DNA of 64,000 nt from an uncultured Mollicutes bacterium (GTDB lineage Bacteria > Bacillota_I > Bacilli_A > ML615J-28 > CAG-313). The DNA is taken from positions 1 to 64,000 of the forward strand of contig UQBM01000005.1 of the NCBI GenBank assembly GCA_900539265.1, in the 5' to 3' direction. Below the pieces are notes generated by a model, which did not search any database, had not been told where the DNA came from, and saw only the letters and a list, made by a program, of their open reading frames with translations. The translations under genes and the position numbers were made by a program. Shown piece after piece: positions 18,823 to 28,076 of this stretch. Every line of letters starts with the position of its first letter. The stretch's first letter is position 1.

Positions 18823-18846
18823 ATGTTATCTACGCTATTATTGTTT
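18815..18846 (+). terminator. Terminator of ABC pair 2
   Basis: TAGCGTAGAT / ATCTACGCTA with a 3-nt loop, then a T-rich tail. The left arm contains the stop codon of the exporter gene. Confidence 0.8.
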
Positions 18847-18924
18847 TTAAATAAATTGCTAAATATAATACATTATGATAGAATAAAAATAAATTTAATA
18901 AATATAATTAAAGGAGAATATAAA

Positions 18925-19476
18925 ATGCATCTATTAAAACATTTTATAACAATTACCAAACATCGCCATAAAGTTATGCGATATTGTTTTAAAGTTGGTC
19001 TTTATAAACAAGGTTTAATCCATGATTTATCCAAATATAGTTTTGTTGAATTTTTTAATGGAGCAAAGTATTATAAAGGAACGGGGAGTCCAATTAGTGA
19101 GGAGAGAAAAAAATTAGGATTTAGTAGGGCATGGTTACATCATAAAGGACGTAATAAACATCATCCTGAATATTGGTTGGATTTAGATTTAAATGATAAA
19201 ATCTATAAACCAGTGCCTATGCCTAATAAATATATTTTTGAAAGTTTTTGTGATCATTTGGCTGCATCCAAAGTTTATAATAAAAAAATATTTAAACCAC
19301 AGATGGTTTGGGATTATTATTATAATAAGGAAAGATTTTATCTTCCTATGCATGATAAAACGAGAGAAAAATTTGAATTTTTATTAAAACTTTACCTTGA
19401 AAAAGGTGAAAAGGAAACCTTTAAATATATAAGAAAAGAACTAAAAAAAGAAAAATCCAAGGAGAATCATATATGA
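18925..19476 (+). CDS. DUF5662-like protein
   Basis: 183 aa, soluble. Dense in histidines: HRHKVMRYCFKVGL, GLIHDLSKYSFVEF, then AWLHHKGRNKHHPEYWLD and a later SFCDHLAASKVY. This pattern fits the DUF5662 family, which is often found as phage or chromosomal singletons and whose activity is unknown. The regularly placed His/Asp residues suggest metal binding (inference). The ATG at 18925 follows AAGGAG by 8 nt; an earlier in-frame ATG lies within the preceding terminator and is rejected. It overlaps the acetyltransferase start by an ATGA. Confidence 0.6.
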   Translation: MHLLKHFITITKHRHKVMRYCFKVGLYKQGLIHDLSKYSFVEFFNGAKYYKGTGSPISEERKKLGFSRAWLHHKGRNKHHPEYWLDLDLNDKIYKPVPMPNKYIFESFCDHLAASKVYNKKIFKPQMVWDYYYNKERFYLPMHDKTREKFEFLLKLYLEKGEKETFKYIRKELKKEKSKENHI

Positions 19477-20036
19477 ATGCTGATATTAATATAAAAAATA
19501 TTATTTTAGAAACGAATCGTTTATTATTACGTCCCTTTAAAATGAGTGATTTAAATGATTTTTATGAGTATGCAAAGGTTTGGGGTGTTGGTCAAATGGC
19601 AGGGTGGCTTCCACATCAGTCAATTGCACAATCACAAAAAATTTTAGAAAAATTTATTGAAGGAAATAAAACTTTTGCAATTGTATATAAAAATAATAAT
19701 AAAGTAATTGGATCAATTGGAATTGAGGAGTTAAGAAATATAAATGAAGAACAATTTAAAAAAATAAAAGGAAGAGAACTGGGATTTGTTTTATCTAAAG
19801 AATATTGGGGTTTGGGAATAATGCCAGAAGCAGTAAAAAAAGTTATTGGCTATTTATTTAATGATTGTAATTTAGATTTCATTACCTGTTCGCATTTTAT
19901 TGATAACAATCAATCAAAAAGAGTTCAAGAAAAATGTGGTTTTAAATTTTTTAAAAAAGTTATTTTATCAACTCAAATGCAAGAAGATAAAGAGGGAAAT
20001 TTAAATATTATATATAAAAATGATATTTTAGCTTAA
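19473..20036 (+). CDS. GNAT acetyltransferase, RimJ/RimL type
   Basis: 187 aa. Begins LETNRLLLRPFKMSDLNDFYEYA, the RimJ/RimL-type N-terminus (acetyl-CoA-dependent N-acetylation). The CoA-binding region is GRELGFVLSKEYWGLGIMPEAV around residues 107-128, and the late conserved ENxxS/N-like segment is HFIDNNQSKRVQEKCGFKF. The acceptor may be a protein N-terminus or a small molecule. GGAG sits 9 nt upstream and the gene is coupled to the DUF5662-like gene. Confidence 0.85.
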   Translation: MNADINIKNIILETNRLLLRPFKMSDLNDFYEYAKVWGVGQMAGWLPHQSIAQSQKILEKFIEGNKTFAIVYKNNNKVIGSIGIEELRNINEEQFKKIKGRELGFVLSKEYWGLGIMPEAVKKVIGYLFNDCNLDFITCSHFIDNNQSKRVQEKCGFKFFKKVILSTQMQEDKEGNLNIIYKNDILA

Positions 20037-20054
20037 ATAAGATAATTATATTAA

Positions 20055-20083
20055 TTGAAAAAAACTTTAAAATATTGTATAAT
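20055..20083 (+). promoter_or_regulatory. Promoter of the TM2 gene
   Basis: -35 TTGAAA (20055-20060), 17-bp spacer, -10 TATAAT (20078-20083), then AAAGGAG before the ATG at 20118. Confidence 0.7.
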
Positions 20084-20117
20084 AGATAATAGTTTAAAGA
20101 TATAAAGGAGTAAAACT

Positions 20118-20441
20118 ATGAAATATTGTAGTAAATGTGGAAAAGAATGTCAAGATAATGCATCATTTTGCGAAAATTGTGGTCAAAAATTAACTTTTCA
20201 AAATTCATCATCAATTGAATATAGCGATAAATCAAAATTAGCGTGTGGATTACTTCAGATATTTTTAGGTGGACTCGGAGTTGGACGTTTTTATTCTGGA
20301 CATATTGGTATTGCGATTGCACAAATTTTAGTAACGATATTTACTTTCGGAATTGGTTCAGTTTGGGGATTGATTGATGGAATTGTTATCCTTTGTAATG
20401 ACAAGTTTACAGATTCAAAAGGTAAGATTATGAAAGATTAA
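20118..20441 (+). CDS. Zinc-ribbon TM2-domain membrane protein
   Basis: 107 aa. The N-terminal zinc ribbon has two CxxC pairs (CSKCGKEC, residues 4-11, and CENCGQKL, residues 18-25). Then comes a TM2 domain: two hydrophobic segments, with GLLQIFLGGLGVGRFYSG and a conserved SVWGLIDGIVIL. TM2 proteins are widespread, and their role is not settled. Monocistronic, with its own promoter and terminator. Confidence 0.85.
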   Translation: MKYCSKCGKECQDNASFCENCGQKLTFQNSSSIEYSDKSKLACGLLQIFLGGLGVGRFYSGHIGIAIAQILVTIFTFGIGSVWGLIDGIVILCNDKFTDSKGKIMKD

Positions 20442-20447
20442 AACCAC

Positions 20448-20475
20448 AAAGCATTAGAATTCTAATGCTTTTTCT
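20448..20475 (+). terminator. Terminator of the TM2 gene
   Basis: Perfect stem AAAGCATTAGAA / TTCTAATGCTTT followed by T-rich sequence. Confidence 0.85.
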
Positions 20476-20525
20476 CTTGTTTAAAATAAAGTAATAATGA
20501 TAATAAAATGTCAGGAGTATATACT

Positions 20526-21812
20526 ATGAGACCGATAGGATTTGAAATTATAAATAATGATGCATATTTAAATGGTTATAAATTAGAAGATTTAGCAAAG
20601 AAATACAAAACACCATTATATTTAGTAGATGAATTTAGTGTTAGAGAAGCCATTAGAGATTATCAAAAATATTTTAGAGGTCAAAATTTTAAATCTACAA
20701 TTGTTTATGCTTCAAAGGCATTTTTAGTACCAAAAATTGCACAAATCATTAATGAGTATAACTTTTATATGGATGCAGTTAGTATTGGGGATTTATATGT
20801 AGCTTTGTATGCAAATTTTCCTGCCGATCATTTAGTATTTCATGGTAATAATAAATCAATAGAAGAATTAATTTTTGCAATTGAAAATAAAATAGGATTA
20901 ATTGTTGTAGATAATTATTATGAATTAAAAAAACTAATGGAATTATGTGAGGAAAGAAAAATAGTTCAAAATATTTTGCTTCGTGTAAATCCAGGTATCG
21001 ATGCTCATACTCATCAATATATCCAAACTGCAAAATTTACTTCTAAATTTGGTGAAAGTATTTATGATGAAAAGATTATAGATAATATGATGAAAACAAT
21101 TCATTCGACTAGATTTTTAAATTTATTAGGATTTCACGCCCATATTGGTTCACAAATACATGAAATTGAAGCTTTTAAAATGGAAATTGATAAAATGATA
21201 AAATTTCAAGTTGAGATTGCCACTAAATATAATGATTCTTTACCTCTTCTAAATTTAGGTGGAGGATTTGGTATTAAATATGAATATCAAGAAAAAAGTC
21301 TATCGATTAAAGATATGATGTCTAACTTAAGTAATAAGTTAGATGAGATGTTGGTGTCCAATAACATTATTAAAGAAGTGATGATTGAACCAGGGCGTTC
21401 AATTATAGGGCCAGCAGGTATTACCTTATATGAATGCTCACAAATAAAAAAAACATATGGAGGAAAAAATTATCTATTTGTTAATGGCGGTATGACTGAT
21501 AATATTAGACCTGCTCTTTATAACGCGGTATACGAATGCGACATCGTGAATAAGATGAACGCCAAAAAAGATATTTTAGTAGATGTTGTAGGAAAGTGTT
21601 GCGAATCAGGTGATATTATTCGACATAATGTATTAGTACCAAATATTAATGATGGTGATATTATGGTTGTTTATGCAACAGGAGCATATAATTATTCTAT
21701 GTCATCAAACTATAATAATTTATTAAAACCGGCTGTTGTTTTGTTAGGAGAAAAACCGATAATCATTAGTCGAAAAGAAAATTTAAATGATTTAACTAGA
21801 TTATTTAAATAA
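20526..21812 (+). CDS. lysA: Diaminopimelate decarboxylase
   Basis: 428-aa fold-III PLP enzyme converting meso-DAP to lysine. PLP lysine is in VYASKAFLVP near residue 62. GFHAHIGSQI (about 204), LLNLGGGFGIKY (about 238), EPGRSIIGPAG (about 290) and the active-site cysteine loop GKCCESGDII (about 357) are all present. The ATG at 20526 is preferred because CAGGAG lies 8 nt upstream; the in-frame ATG at 20508 lies before that site. No other dap genes are in the window. Isolated between a terminator and ABC pair 3. Confidence 0.93.
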   Translation: MRPIGFEIINNDAYLNGYKLEDLAKKYKTPLYLVDEFSVREAIRDYQKYFRGQNFKSTIVYASKAFLVPKIAQIINEYNFYMDAVSIGDLYVALYANFPADHLVFHGNNKSIEELIFAIENKIGLIVVDNYYELKKLMELCEERKIVQNILLRVNPGIDAHTHQYIQTAKFTSKFGESIYDEKIIDNMMKTIHSTRFLNLLGFHAHIGSQIHEIEAFKMEIDKMIKFQVEIATKYNDSLPLLNLGGGFGIKYEYQEKSLSIKDMMSNLSNKLDEMLVSNNIIKEVMIEPGRSIIGPAGITLYECSQIKKTYGGKNYLFVNGGMTDNIRPALYNAVYECDIVNKMNAKKDILVDVVGKCCESGDIIRHNVLVPNINDGDIMVVYATGAYNYSMSSNYNNLLKPAVVLLGEKPIIISRKENLNDLTRLFK

Positions 21813-21842
21813 AATATTAAAAATAATGAAGGATGAAAAATT

Positions 21843-23678
21843 ATGAAACAAAGTAAAAAAGGAATAAAGTATATTGGTTACTTGGTCACAAGATATTTGC
21901 CAATGTTAATAATTATAATATTGATGTCAGGTATTGATTCAGCTACTTATACTTATGTTTCAATGTTTATAAAATATATAATATCAGTTTTAGAAAATGA
22001 TTTAACGTCTGTAAATAATTTGCCACAATTTATAATAAATATTTTTAATCAAGGTGATACCAAGATTGAAATGATAACGTATGCGGCTATTGGACTGTTC
22101 TTATTTCAATTTGCCAGAGGTGTTTTTAAATTTTTGATGGGATTTTATCGGCAATTTTTTGGTGAAACACTTTCAAAAAAAATTAGAAAAGATATGTATG
22201 CCCATATTCAATCTTTACCATATAGTTATCACAATAATGTTGATACTGGTGATTTAATACAACGTTGTACAACAGATAATGAGACAATTAGAAACTGTTT
22301 ATGTTCACAACTCCCTGAATTAATATCTATTTTTGTGGTACTTATTACAGCAGTTTTACAAATGATCAGAATCAATCAAATATTAATGTGGGTATCTTTG
22401 ATTATTGTTCCTCTTGCAGCAATTACATCAATTGTTTTTTGTGTATATGTTGAAAAAAAATTTACAGAAATAGAAAAAGAGGAAGCAAAATTGATGTCTA
22501 TTATTCAAGAAAATATTGCAGGAGTTAGAGTAGTCAAGGCATTTGCCAATGAATTTTTTGAAAAAGAAAAATTTGAAAAACAAAATGACATTTATTCAAC
22601 TAAAAATTTGAAATTGAATAAGATTTCGGCCATTTTTTGGGGAGTTAGCGATGCTTCTACGTTAATACAATACTTGATTACAATGACGACTTCAATTTTT
22701 TTATTAATTAATAATCCTAGGATTATTTCTGGATCAGACGTTGTTGCTGTAATGATGCTACTTAGTTCATATATATGGCCAGTAAGAAGCCTTGGCAGAA
22801 TTGTTAGTGATTTAGGAAAATGTAGTGTAGCTGCAGGAAGAATCAAAGAAATCTTAGATGAAAAAAGTGAGTATGAAAATGATGCGACAGGATGTTATGA
22901 GGTAGATGGTAATATTGTTTTTGATAATGTAAGTTTTAAATTTGATGATACCGATAGTCATTTACTTCAACATTTGAGTTTTGAAATTAAATCTGGTCAA
23001 ACGGTTGCTATTATTGGTAAAACTGGATCAGGTAAATCGACCATTGCAAAAATTTTAACGAGATTAATTGATTATAAAGATGGTAGTGTTAAAATAAGCG
23101 GAAATGAATTAAAAGATTTTAAAAAAGAATATATTAGAAGTCAAATTGGACTTGTATTACAAGAACCATTTCTTTTTGCTAGAAGCGTTTATGATAATAT
23201 TAGAATTACGAATAGTAAAGCCTCAAAAGATGAAATCAGAAAAGTTGCTAAAATTGCTTCAATTGAAAAAGATATCTCTAGTTTTGAAAATGGTTATGAA
23301 ACAATGGTAGGTGAAAAGGGCACTACTTTATCTGGCGGTCAAAAACAAAGATTAGCAATTGCTAGAATGCTACTTAATGATAAACCAATAATAATTTTTG
23401 ATGACTCATTAAGTGCTGTTGATACCGAAACTGATTTAATGATTAGAAAAGCTTTAAAAGAAAATAGTCATGCAACAACAATTATTATTACTCATCGGAT
23501 TACTACTGCTAGGCAAGCAGATAAAATAATTGTTTTAGAAAATGGTAAAGCATCTAAAATTGGTACTCATGAAGAGTTAATAAGTGAGGATGGACTTTAT
23601 AAAAAATTATGGGATATTCAAGGTGATGCAGAAAAAGAATTCTTCGAAATCCTAAATAATAAAGGGGTAGAAGTATGA
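21843..23678 (+). CDS. ABC exporter half-transporter, degenerate-site subunit (pair 3)
   Basis: 611 aa. Six-helix membrane domain. ATPase with Walker A GKTGSGKST near residue 391, signature LSGGQKQRL and Walker B IIFDDSLSAVD (Asp for catalytic Glu), with an intact H-loop ITHR. It pairs with the following gene by an ATGA overlap. AAGGATG ribosome binding site 8 nt upstream. It follows lysA by only 30 bp, so it may be cotranscribed with it. Substrate unknown. Confidence 0.9.
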   Translation: MKQSKKGIKYIGYLVTRYLPMLIIIILMSGIDSATYTYVSMFIKYIISVLENDLTSVNNLPQFIINIFNQGDTKIEMITYAAIGLFLFQFARGVFKFLMGFYRQFFGETLSKKIRKDMYAHIQSLPYSYHNNVDTGDLIQRCTTDNETIRNCLCSQLPELISIFVVLITAVLQMIRINQILMWVSLIIVPLAAITSIVFCVYVEKKFTEIEKEEAKLMSIIQENIAGVRVVKAFANEFFEKEKFEKQNDIYSTKNLKLNKISAIFWGVSDASTLIQYLITMTTSIFLLINNPRIISGSDVVAVMMLLSSYIWPVRSLGRIVSDLGKCSVAAGRIKEILDEKSEYENDATGCYEVDGNIVFDNVSFKFDDTDSHLLQHLSFEIKSGQTVAIIGKTGSGKSTIAKILTRLIDYKDGSVKISGNELKDFKKEYIRSQIGLVLQEPFLFARSVYDNIRITNSKASKDEIRKVAKIASIEKDISSFENGYETMVGEKGTTLSGGQKQRLAIARMLLNDKPIIIFDDSLSAVDTETDLMIRKALKENSHATTIIITHRITTARQADKIIVLENGKASKIGTHEELISEDGLYKKLWDIQGDAEKEFFEILNNKGVEV

Positions 23679-25591
23679 TGTTTAATAAAAAGAAAAAACA
23701 AGAAAAGAAAAGCAAACAAAAAAATGAGTTAAAAAAAGATATTATAAAAAATGAAGAAACTGAAGATGATTTTGAAAAAATTGATTTAGGTGTATGGAAA
23801 AAGATATTTAAAATATTAATTAAAGATAAAAAAGTAATTATTCAAATGATAATTGCTGTAATACTTCTCGCAGCTAATGATTTAGTATATCCACTTTTAA
23901 ATAAATATGCATTAGAACATTACTTTAATGAAAACCCAGATTTCTCAACTAAATGGCTATTTATCGCTGCATATGCTTTTATAGCTATTGCTCTTGGTTT
24001 AACTGTATGGTGTTTTATTAGGGCTGCTTCAATTGTTGAAGAAAATACAACTATTGAAATTCGTAAACAGGCCTTTGATAAATTGCAAAAATTATCTTTT
24101 TCATATTATGATACAACTTCATCTGGTTGGATTATGGCGCGAATGACATCAGATGCTAGAAAACTTGCATCAATTATTTCATGGGGGATTGTCGATTTAT
24201 TATGGGGATTTATGTTAATGATTGGTATTTTAATTGTAAGCATTGTTATTAATTGGCGACTTTCTTTGATTTTAATTGTATTAGTGCCAGTTTTTCTAAT
24301 ATTGACAATGTATTTTCGAAAAAAGATATTAAAAGAATATCGTAGTGTGAGAAAAATAAATTCTGAAATTACTGCTTCTTTTAATGAGAGTTTTATGGGC
24401 TCTAATACAACTAAAACTTTAGTTTTAGAAAGACAAAATGAAGAGGAGTTTGAGAATACAATTACAAGAATGAAAAAACGTTCAATTAGAGCTGCTATTT
24501 TTTCCTCTATTTTTTGGCCAACAATTTTAGTGCTTGGATATTTAGGAGTAGCTGTAATTGCAATAGAGGGTGGAAAGCTAGTTCTTAGTGATAATATAAA
24601 ATTGATAATTACAACGGGGACACTATATTTATTCATTGACTATGCTATGCGCTTTTTTGATCCTGTAATGTCAATTGCTAGAATTATTTCCGATTTTCAA
24701 CAGGCTCAAGCCTCAGCTGAAAGAGTAATATCGCTTATTGAAACTGAACCAGATGTTAAGGATAGTTTAGAGGTTATTGAAAAATATGGTGATTTATATC
24801 ATCCTAAAAAAGAAAATTGGGAAGATTTAATTGGGAGTATTGATTTTAATAATGTATCTTTTAAATATAAGGGAACTGATAAACTAGTACTTGAAAATTT
24901 CAATTTGCAAATAAAGCCTGGACAAATGATTGCTTTTGTTGGAGAGACGGGTTCAGGGAAATCCACAATAATAAATTTAATTAGTAGATTTTATGAACCA
25001 ACATCAGGAGAAATATTAATAGATGATAAAGATTATAAACAAAGATCTATTGGTTGGTTACATTCTAATATTGGATATGTATTGCAGACTCCACATTTAT
25101 TTAGTGGGAATATTTTGGAAAATGTTCGTTATGGACGACTTGATGCAACTGATGAAGAGGTAAAAAGAGCATGTGAAATTGTTAATGCCAATGAGTTTAT
25201 TGAAAAATTACCTGATGGATATTTAACAGATATTGGTGAAGGTGGTAATAAACTATCAATTGGTCAAAAGCAATTATTATCATTTGCTAGAGCAATTTTA
25301 TCAAATCCAAAAATATTAATATTAGATGAAGCAACTTCATCAATTGATACAGAAAATGAAAAAATCATTCAAAATGCAATTAAAACAATTTTAAAAAATC
25401 GTACTAGTTTAGTTGTAGCTCACCGTCTATCGACGATTGTTGATGCGGATTTGATAATTGTTTTAAAAGAAGGAAAGATTATAGAACAAGGTCAACATTT
25501 AGAACTGCTTAGACAAAAAGGCTATTATTTTAATCTTTATAAGAATCAATTTATTCAAGAATTAGAGCAATCTAAAATTGATATTTTATAA
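23675..25591 (+). CDS. ABC exporter half-transporter, catalytic subunit (pair 3)
   Basis: 638 aa. The first 45 residues are a highly charged Lys/Glu cytoplasmic tail (KKKKQEKKSKQKNELKKD), which is unusual. Then a six-helix membrane domain and an ATPase with Walker A GETGSGKST near residue 423, altered signature LSIGQKQ, Walker B LILDEATSSID and H-loop VAHRLST. It forms the asymmetric heterodimer with the previous subunit. Two ATG codons overlap the start; AAAGGGG lies upstream. Confidence 0.9.
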   Translation: MMFNKKKKQEKKSKQKNELKKDIIKNEETEDDFEKIDLGVWKKIFKILIKDKKVIIQMIIAVILLAANDLVYPLLNKYALEHYFNENPDFSTKWLFIAAYAFIAIALGLTVWCFIRAASIVEENTTIEIRKQAFDKLQKLSFSYYDTTSSGWIMARMTSDARKLASIISWGIVDLLWGFMLMIGILIVSIVINWRLSLILIVLVPVFLILTMYFRKKILKEYRSVRKINSEITASFNESFMGSNTTKTLVLERQNEEEFENTITRMKKRSIRAAIFSSIFWPTILVLGYLGVAVIAIEGGKLVLSDNIKLIITTGTLYLFIDYAMRFFDPVMSIARIISDFQQAQASAERVISLIETEPDVKDSLEVIEKYGDLYHPKKENWEDLIGSIDFNNVSFKYKGTDKLVLENFNLQIKPGQMIAFVGETGSGKSTIINLISRFYEPTSGEILIDDKDYKQRSIGWLHSNIGYVLQTPHLFSGNILENVRYGRLDATDEEVKRACEIVNANEFIEKLPDGYLTDIGEGGNKLSIGQKQLLSFARAILSNPKILILDEATSSIDTENEKIIQNAIKTILKNRTSLVVAHRLSTIVDADLIIVLKEGKIIEQGQHLELLRQKGYYFNLYKNQFIQELEQSKIDIL

Positions 25592-25628
25592 TTAATTATC
25601 TTTTTTGACCATGATGATTTACTAAAAT

Positions 25629-25657
25629 TTGACAGGTTTATCTTTTTTTGATATAAT
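25629..25657 (+). promoter_or_regulatory. Full-consensus sigma-A promoter
   Basis: TTGACA (25629-25634), 17-bp spacer, TATAAT (25652-25657): no mismatch to consensus. It drives the small HNH-like gene, implying high expression. Confidence 0.85.
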
Positions 25658-25695
25658 ATAATTACAATAAAGTATTATTGAAGGAAGTGAATTTA

Positions 25696-26010
25696 ATGAC
25701 AAAAGATGAAGCCTTAAAAATTTGGTTACACGAATTCGGTGATGTTGAATATGCGTATGATTTTACTGGTCGTAAAATTAAACGTGAGGATTATTTGGTT
25801 GAAAATCAGGTTGGATGGGTTGTATCGTATGTTTTACCACTATCACTAGGTGGAAAACCGAATGAGGGTAACACTATTATTTTAAACCATAATACAGAAT
25901 ATGAAAAAGCTAACAATTATCCAGAATTTGAAGTAGTAGGTGTTCGTTATATCATTTGTCATGATGAAAGTGATGATTTCTATTATATTGAAAAAATTAT
26001 TGAAGATTAG
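25696..26010 (+). CDS. Small HNH-fold-like protein lacking catalytic histidine
   Basis: 104 aa, acidic. The middle part, DFTGRKIKREDY, then SYVLPLSLGGKPNEGNTIIL and NHNTEYEKAN, follows the spacing of a HNH endonuclease core (DHIxPxSxGGxxxxxNxxxxHxxxNxxK), but the usual DH at its start is SY and there are no zinc cysteines. It looks like a non-catalytic relative of that fold; function unknown. The ATG at 25696 follows AAGGAAG; an upstream TTG is rejected. Strong promoter upstream, terminator downstream, monocistronic. Confidence 0.6.
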   Translation: MTKDEALKIWLHEFGDVEYAYDFTGRKIKREDYLVENQVGWVVSYVLPLSLGGKPNEGNTIILNHNTEYEKANNYPEFEVVGVRYIICHDESDDFYYIEKIIED

Positions 26011-26020
26011 AAAAAAATAA

Positions 26021-26053
26021 AAAAGCAATATATGGGATGTATATTGCTTTTTT
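26021..26053 (+). terminator. Terminator of the HNH-like gene
   Basis: AAAAGCAATATA / TATATTGCTTTT with a 7-nt loop and a T-run. Confidence 0.85.
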
Positions 26054-26175
26054 AGATAAAATATATAAACGATTAATAGAGGAGAAGAAAAAGATTTTAA
26101 TCCAAAGGATAAATCCTTTACACAAATAGTATTAACCATTTATAAACATTTATACATAAAAAGAGGAAAAAAATT

Positions 26176-26724
26176 ATGAGAATTATTGCAGGGAAATATC
26201 GAAGTAGAAAATTATCAACACTTGAAGGATTATCTACAAGACCAACTCTAGATCAAGTTAAAGAAGCTATATTTAATAGTCTTGGAGGTTTTTTAGTAGA
26301 CTTTAATATTTTAGATGTTTTTGGCGGAAGTGGTGCTTTATCACTTGAATCTATTAGTAGAGGTGCCAAGCATTCTACGATTATTGATTCTAACTTTGCC
26401 GCAATTGAGATTATTAAAAAAAATGCTAATAGTTTAGGAGTAGAAGAACAATTAACAATTATTCATGGCCCTTATAATTCAATATTGAAAAATTTAATAA
26501 AGGAAAAATATGATTTAGTTTTTTTAGATCCCCCTTTTAGAATGAAAGTAATTGATGAATTATGTATGTTTCTTATTAAAAATGATATGATTGAAATTGG
26601 AGGATATATTGTATGTGAATATCCTAAAGAAGATATTGTTCAAAAAGACTATGATGGATATCGAATAAAGTTATGTCGAAGATATGCAAGTAGTGAAATT
26701 TTAATTTTAGAAAGGGAAAATTGA
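26176..26724 (+). CDS. rsmD: 16S rRNA (guanine966-N2)-methyltransferase
   Basis: 182 aa. SAM methyltransferase acting on the 30S subunit. MRIIAGKYRSRKL and TRPTLDQVKEAIFNSL are the RsmD N-terminus; NILDVFGGSGALSLES is the SAM loop (about residue 43) and VFLDPPF the catalytic DPPF motif (about 115). The order rsmD-coaD is conserved in Firmicutes. GAGGAAAAAA ribosome binding site. It is coupled to coaD. Confidence 0.93.
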   Translation: MRIIAGKYRSRKLSTLEGLSTRPTLDQVKEAIFNSLGGFLVDFNILDVFGGSGALSLESISRGAKHSTIIDSNFAAIEIIKKNANSLGVEEQLTIIHGPYNSILKNLIKEKYDLVFLDPPFRMKVIDELCMFLIKNDMIEIGGYIVCEYPKEDIVQKDYDGYRIKLCRRYASSEILILEREN

Positions 26725-26726
26725 AA

Positions 26727-27203
26727 ATGAAAATTGGTGTTTATCCAGGAACTTTTGATCCTGTTACGAATGGACATTTAGATATTATCAAAAGATCTAG
26801 CCATTTATTTGATAAATTATATGTACTAGTGGCAAATAATATTAATAAAAATACTCTATTCACAACTGAAGAAAGAGTCTCTTTGTTACAAGAGACTTTA
26901 AAAGACTATCAAAATGTAGTGGTTGTAACAAGTAAACTTTTAACAGTAGAATTTGCAAAAAGTGTTAAAGCAGAAGCAATGATTAGAGGATTGCGAATGG
27001 TGAGTGATTTTGAATATGAATTACAACTTGCTACTTTAAATAAATGTCTAAATGATGAAATTGAGACAATTTTTATAATGAGTTCTCATGAGTATTCTTT
27101 TTTATCTTCTAGTAGTGTAAAAGAGATTGCTAAATTTAATGGTGATGTGAGCAAATTTGTGCCTCTAGTAGTAGAAAAAGCTTTAAAGAAAAAATTAAAT
27201 TAA
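26727..27203 (+). CDS. coaD: Phosphopantetheine adenylyltransferase
   Basis: 158 aa. Makes dephospho-CoA from 4'-phosphopantetheine and ATP. GVYPGTFDPVTNGHLDII holds the HxGH nucleotidyl-transfer motif region, RGLRMVSDFEYELQLA the substrate site, and SSHEYSFLSSSSVKEIA the ISSS-like motif. Normal length. The ATG at 26727 (MKIGVYPG) directly follows the rsmD stop; an in-frame TTG at 26721 is less likely. Confidence 0.95.
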   Translation: MKIGVYPGTFDPVTNGHLDIIKRSSHLFDKLYVLVANNINKNTLFTTEERVSLLQETLKDYQNVVVVTSKLLTVEFAKSVKAEAMIRGLRMVSDFEYELQLATLNKCLNDEIETIFIMSSHEYSFLSSSSVKEIAKFNGDVSKFVPLVVEKALKKKLN

Positions 27204-28076
27204 AAGTAAAATAACAAGACTAATGATAGAAGATATTATAGCGTGGAAGAAACGTCCATAAAGATATTTTTTAAAACTTAGTTTTGTTTTTTTTATTACG
27301 TTAAAAACTTGTAATAAAATAGCTCCTCCGTTAATTGATAAAAGGCTACTGCACAAAAATAATTTTAGATATATATTAATATTATAATCAATTAAATTGT
27401 TAATACCAGTAGTCACTTCCAAAAAATCAAGTGAATAGTTTAAAATAGTGTTATTAAACATCATAAATGGCAATTTAAAAATAACAATAATAATCATAGT
27501 TACAAGTATTTTTAATAAAATTAATGGTAAATCTTCAATTATATCATTAATAGTATTAAAAATACTATTATTTTTATAATTAACAATATTTGGATTAATT
27601 CTTTTTTTTGTTAAATATAAAATTAAAGTAGCTATAATTTGGGCAATAATTAAGATTATTGCTAATTTTTTAGTAAACATTAAAATAATAAATAAAAAAG
27701 AAATATGTGAGGAACTATCAATTATGTTGTTAGCTTGTGTCAAAGAAATTTCATTATTTAAATATGCTTTTTTTACTAAAATTGTAGAAGTAGGATTTCC
27801 TGTTAAAAAACTAATAGTAAATAATGATAAAGCTTTTTGATTTTCAAAAAGCTTTAATGGTTTAAAAATATTAAAAAATATTTTGCTTATAAAAGGAATA
27901 GTGATAATAATACTACTAAATACATACATTGGTACAATTGATACTACTACTTTGTAAAGCCATAGTTCGATTGTATCAATAAAATATTTTTTCCAAGTAA
28001 AAGAATGGGTTAGAAAAAAAATGATTTCTAATAAACATAGGATTAAAAAACAAAATTTTATTATTTTTTTAAGCAT
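27195..28076 (-). CDS. YlbJ-like membrane protein (nucleoside-recognition/Gate fold)
   Basis: 293 aa, about seven hydrophobic segments. The segment SFLTGNPTSTILVKKAYLNN followed by EISLTQANNIIDSSSHISFLF matches the Gate-domain pattern of YlbJ (GxP...L...G.I....A..L..F.S...P.F). YlbJ is usually near 400 aa, so this is short. In Bacillus, ylbH(rsmD)-ylbI(coaD)-ylbJ are adjacent; here the neighbourhood is kept but ylbJ is on the opposite strand, overlapping coaD by 9 bp at the 3' ends. In sporeformers YlbJ is a sporulation membrane protein; whether this organism sporulates is unknown. Cotranscribed with the amidase upstream. Confidence 0.65.
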   Translation of the reverse strand: MLKKIIKFCFLILCLLEIIFFLTHSFTWKKYFIDTIELWLYKVVVSIVPMYVFSSIIITIPFISKIFFNIFKPLKLFENQKALSLFTISFLTGNPTSTILVKKAYLNNEISLTQANNIIDSSSHISFLFIILMFTKKLAIILIIAQIIATLILYLTKKRINPNIVNYKNNSIFNTINDIIEDLPLILLKILVTMIIIVIFKLPFMMFNNTILNYSLDFLEVTTGINNLIDYNINIYLKLFLCSSLLSINGGAILLQVFNVIKKTKLSFKKYLYGRFFHAIISSIISLVILLLI

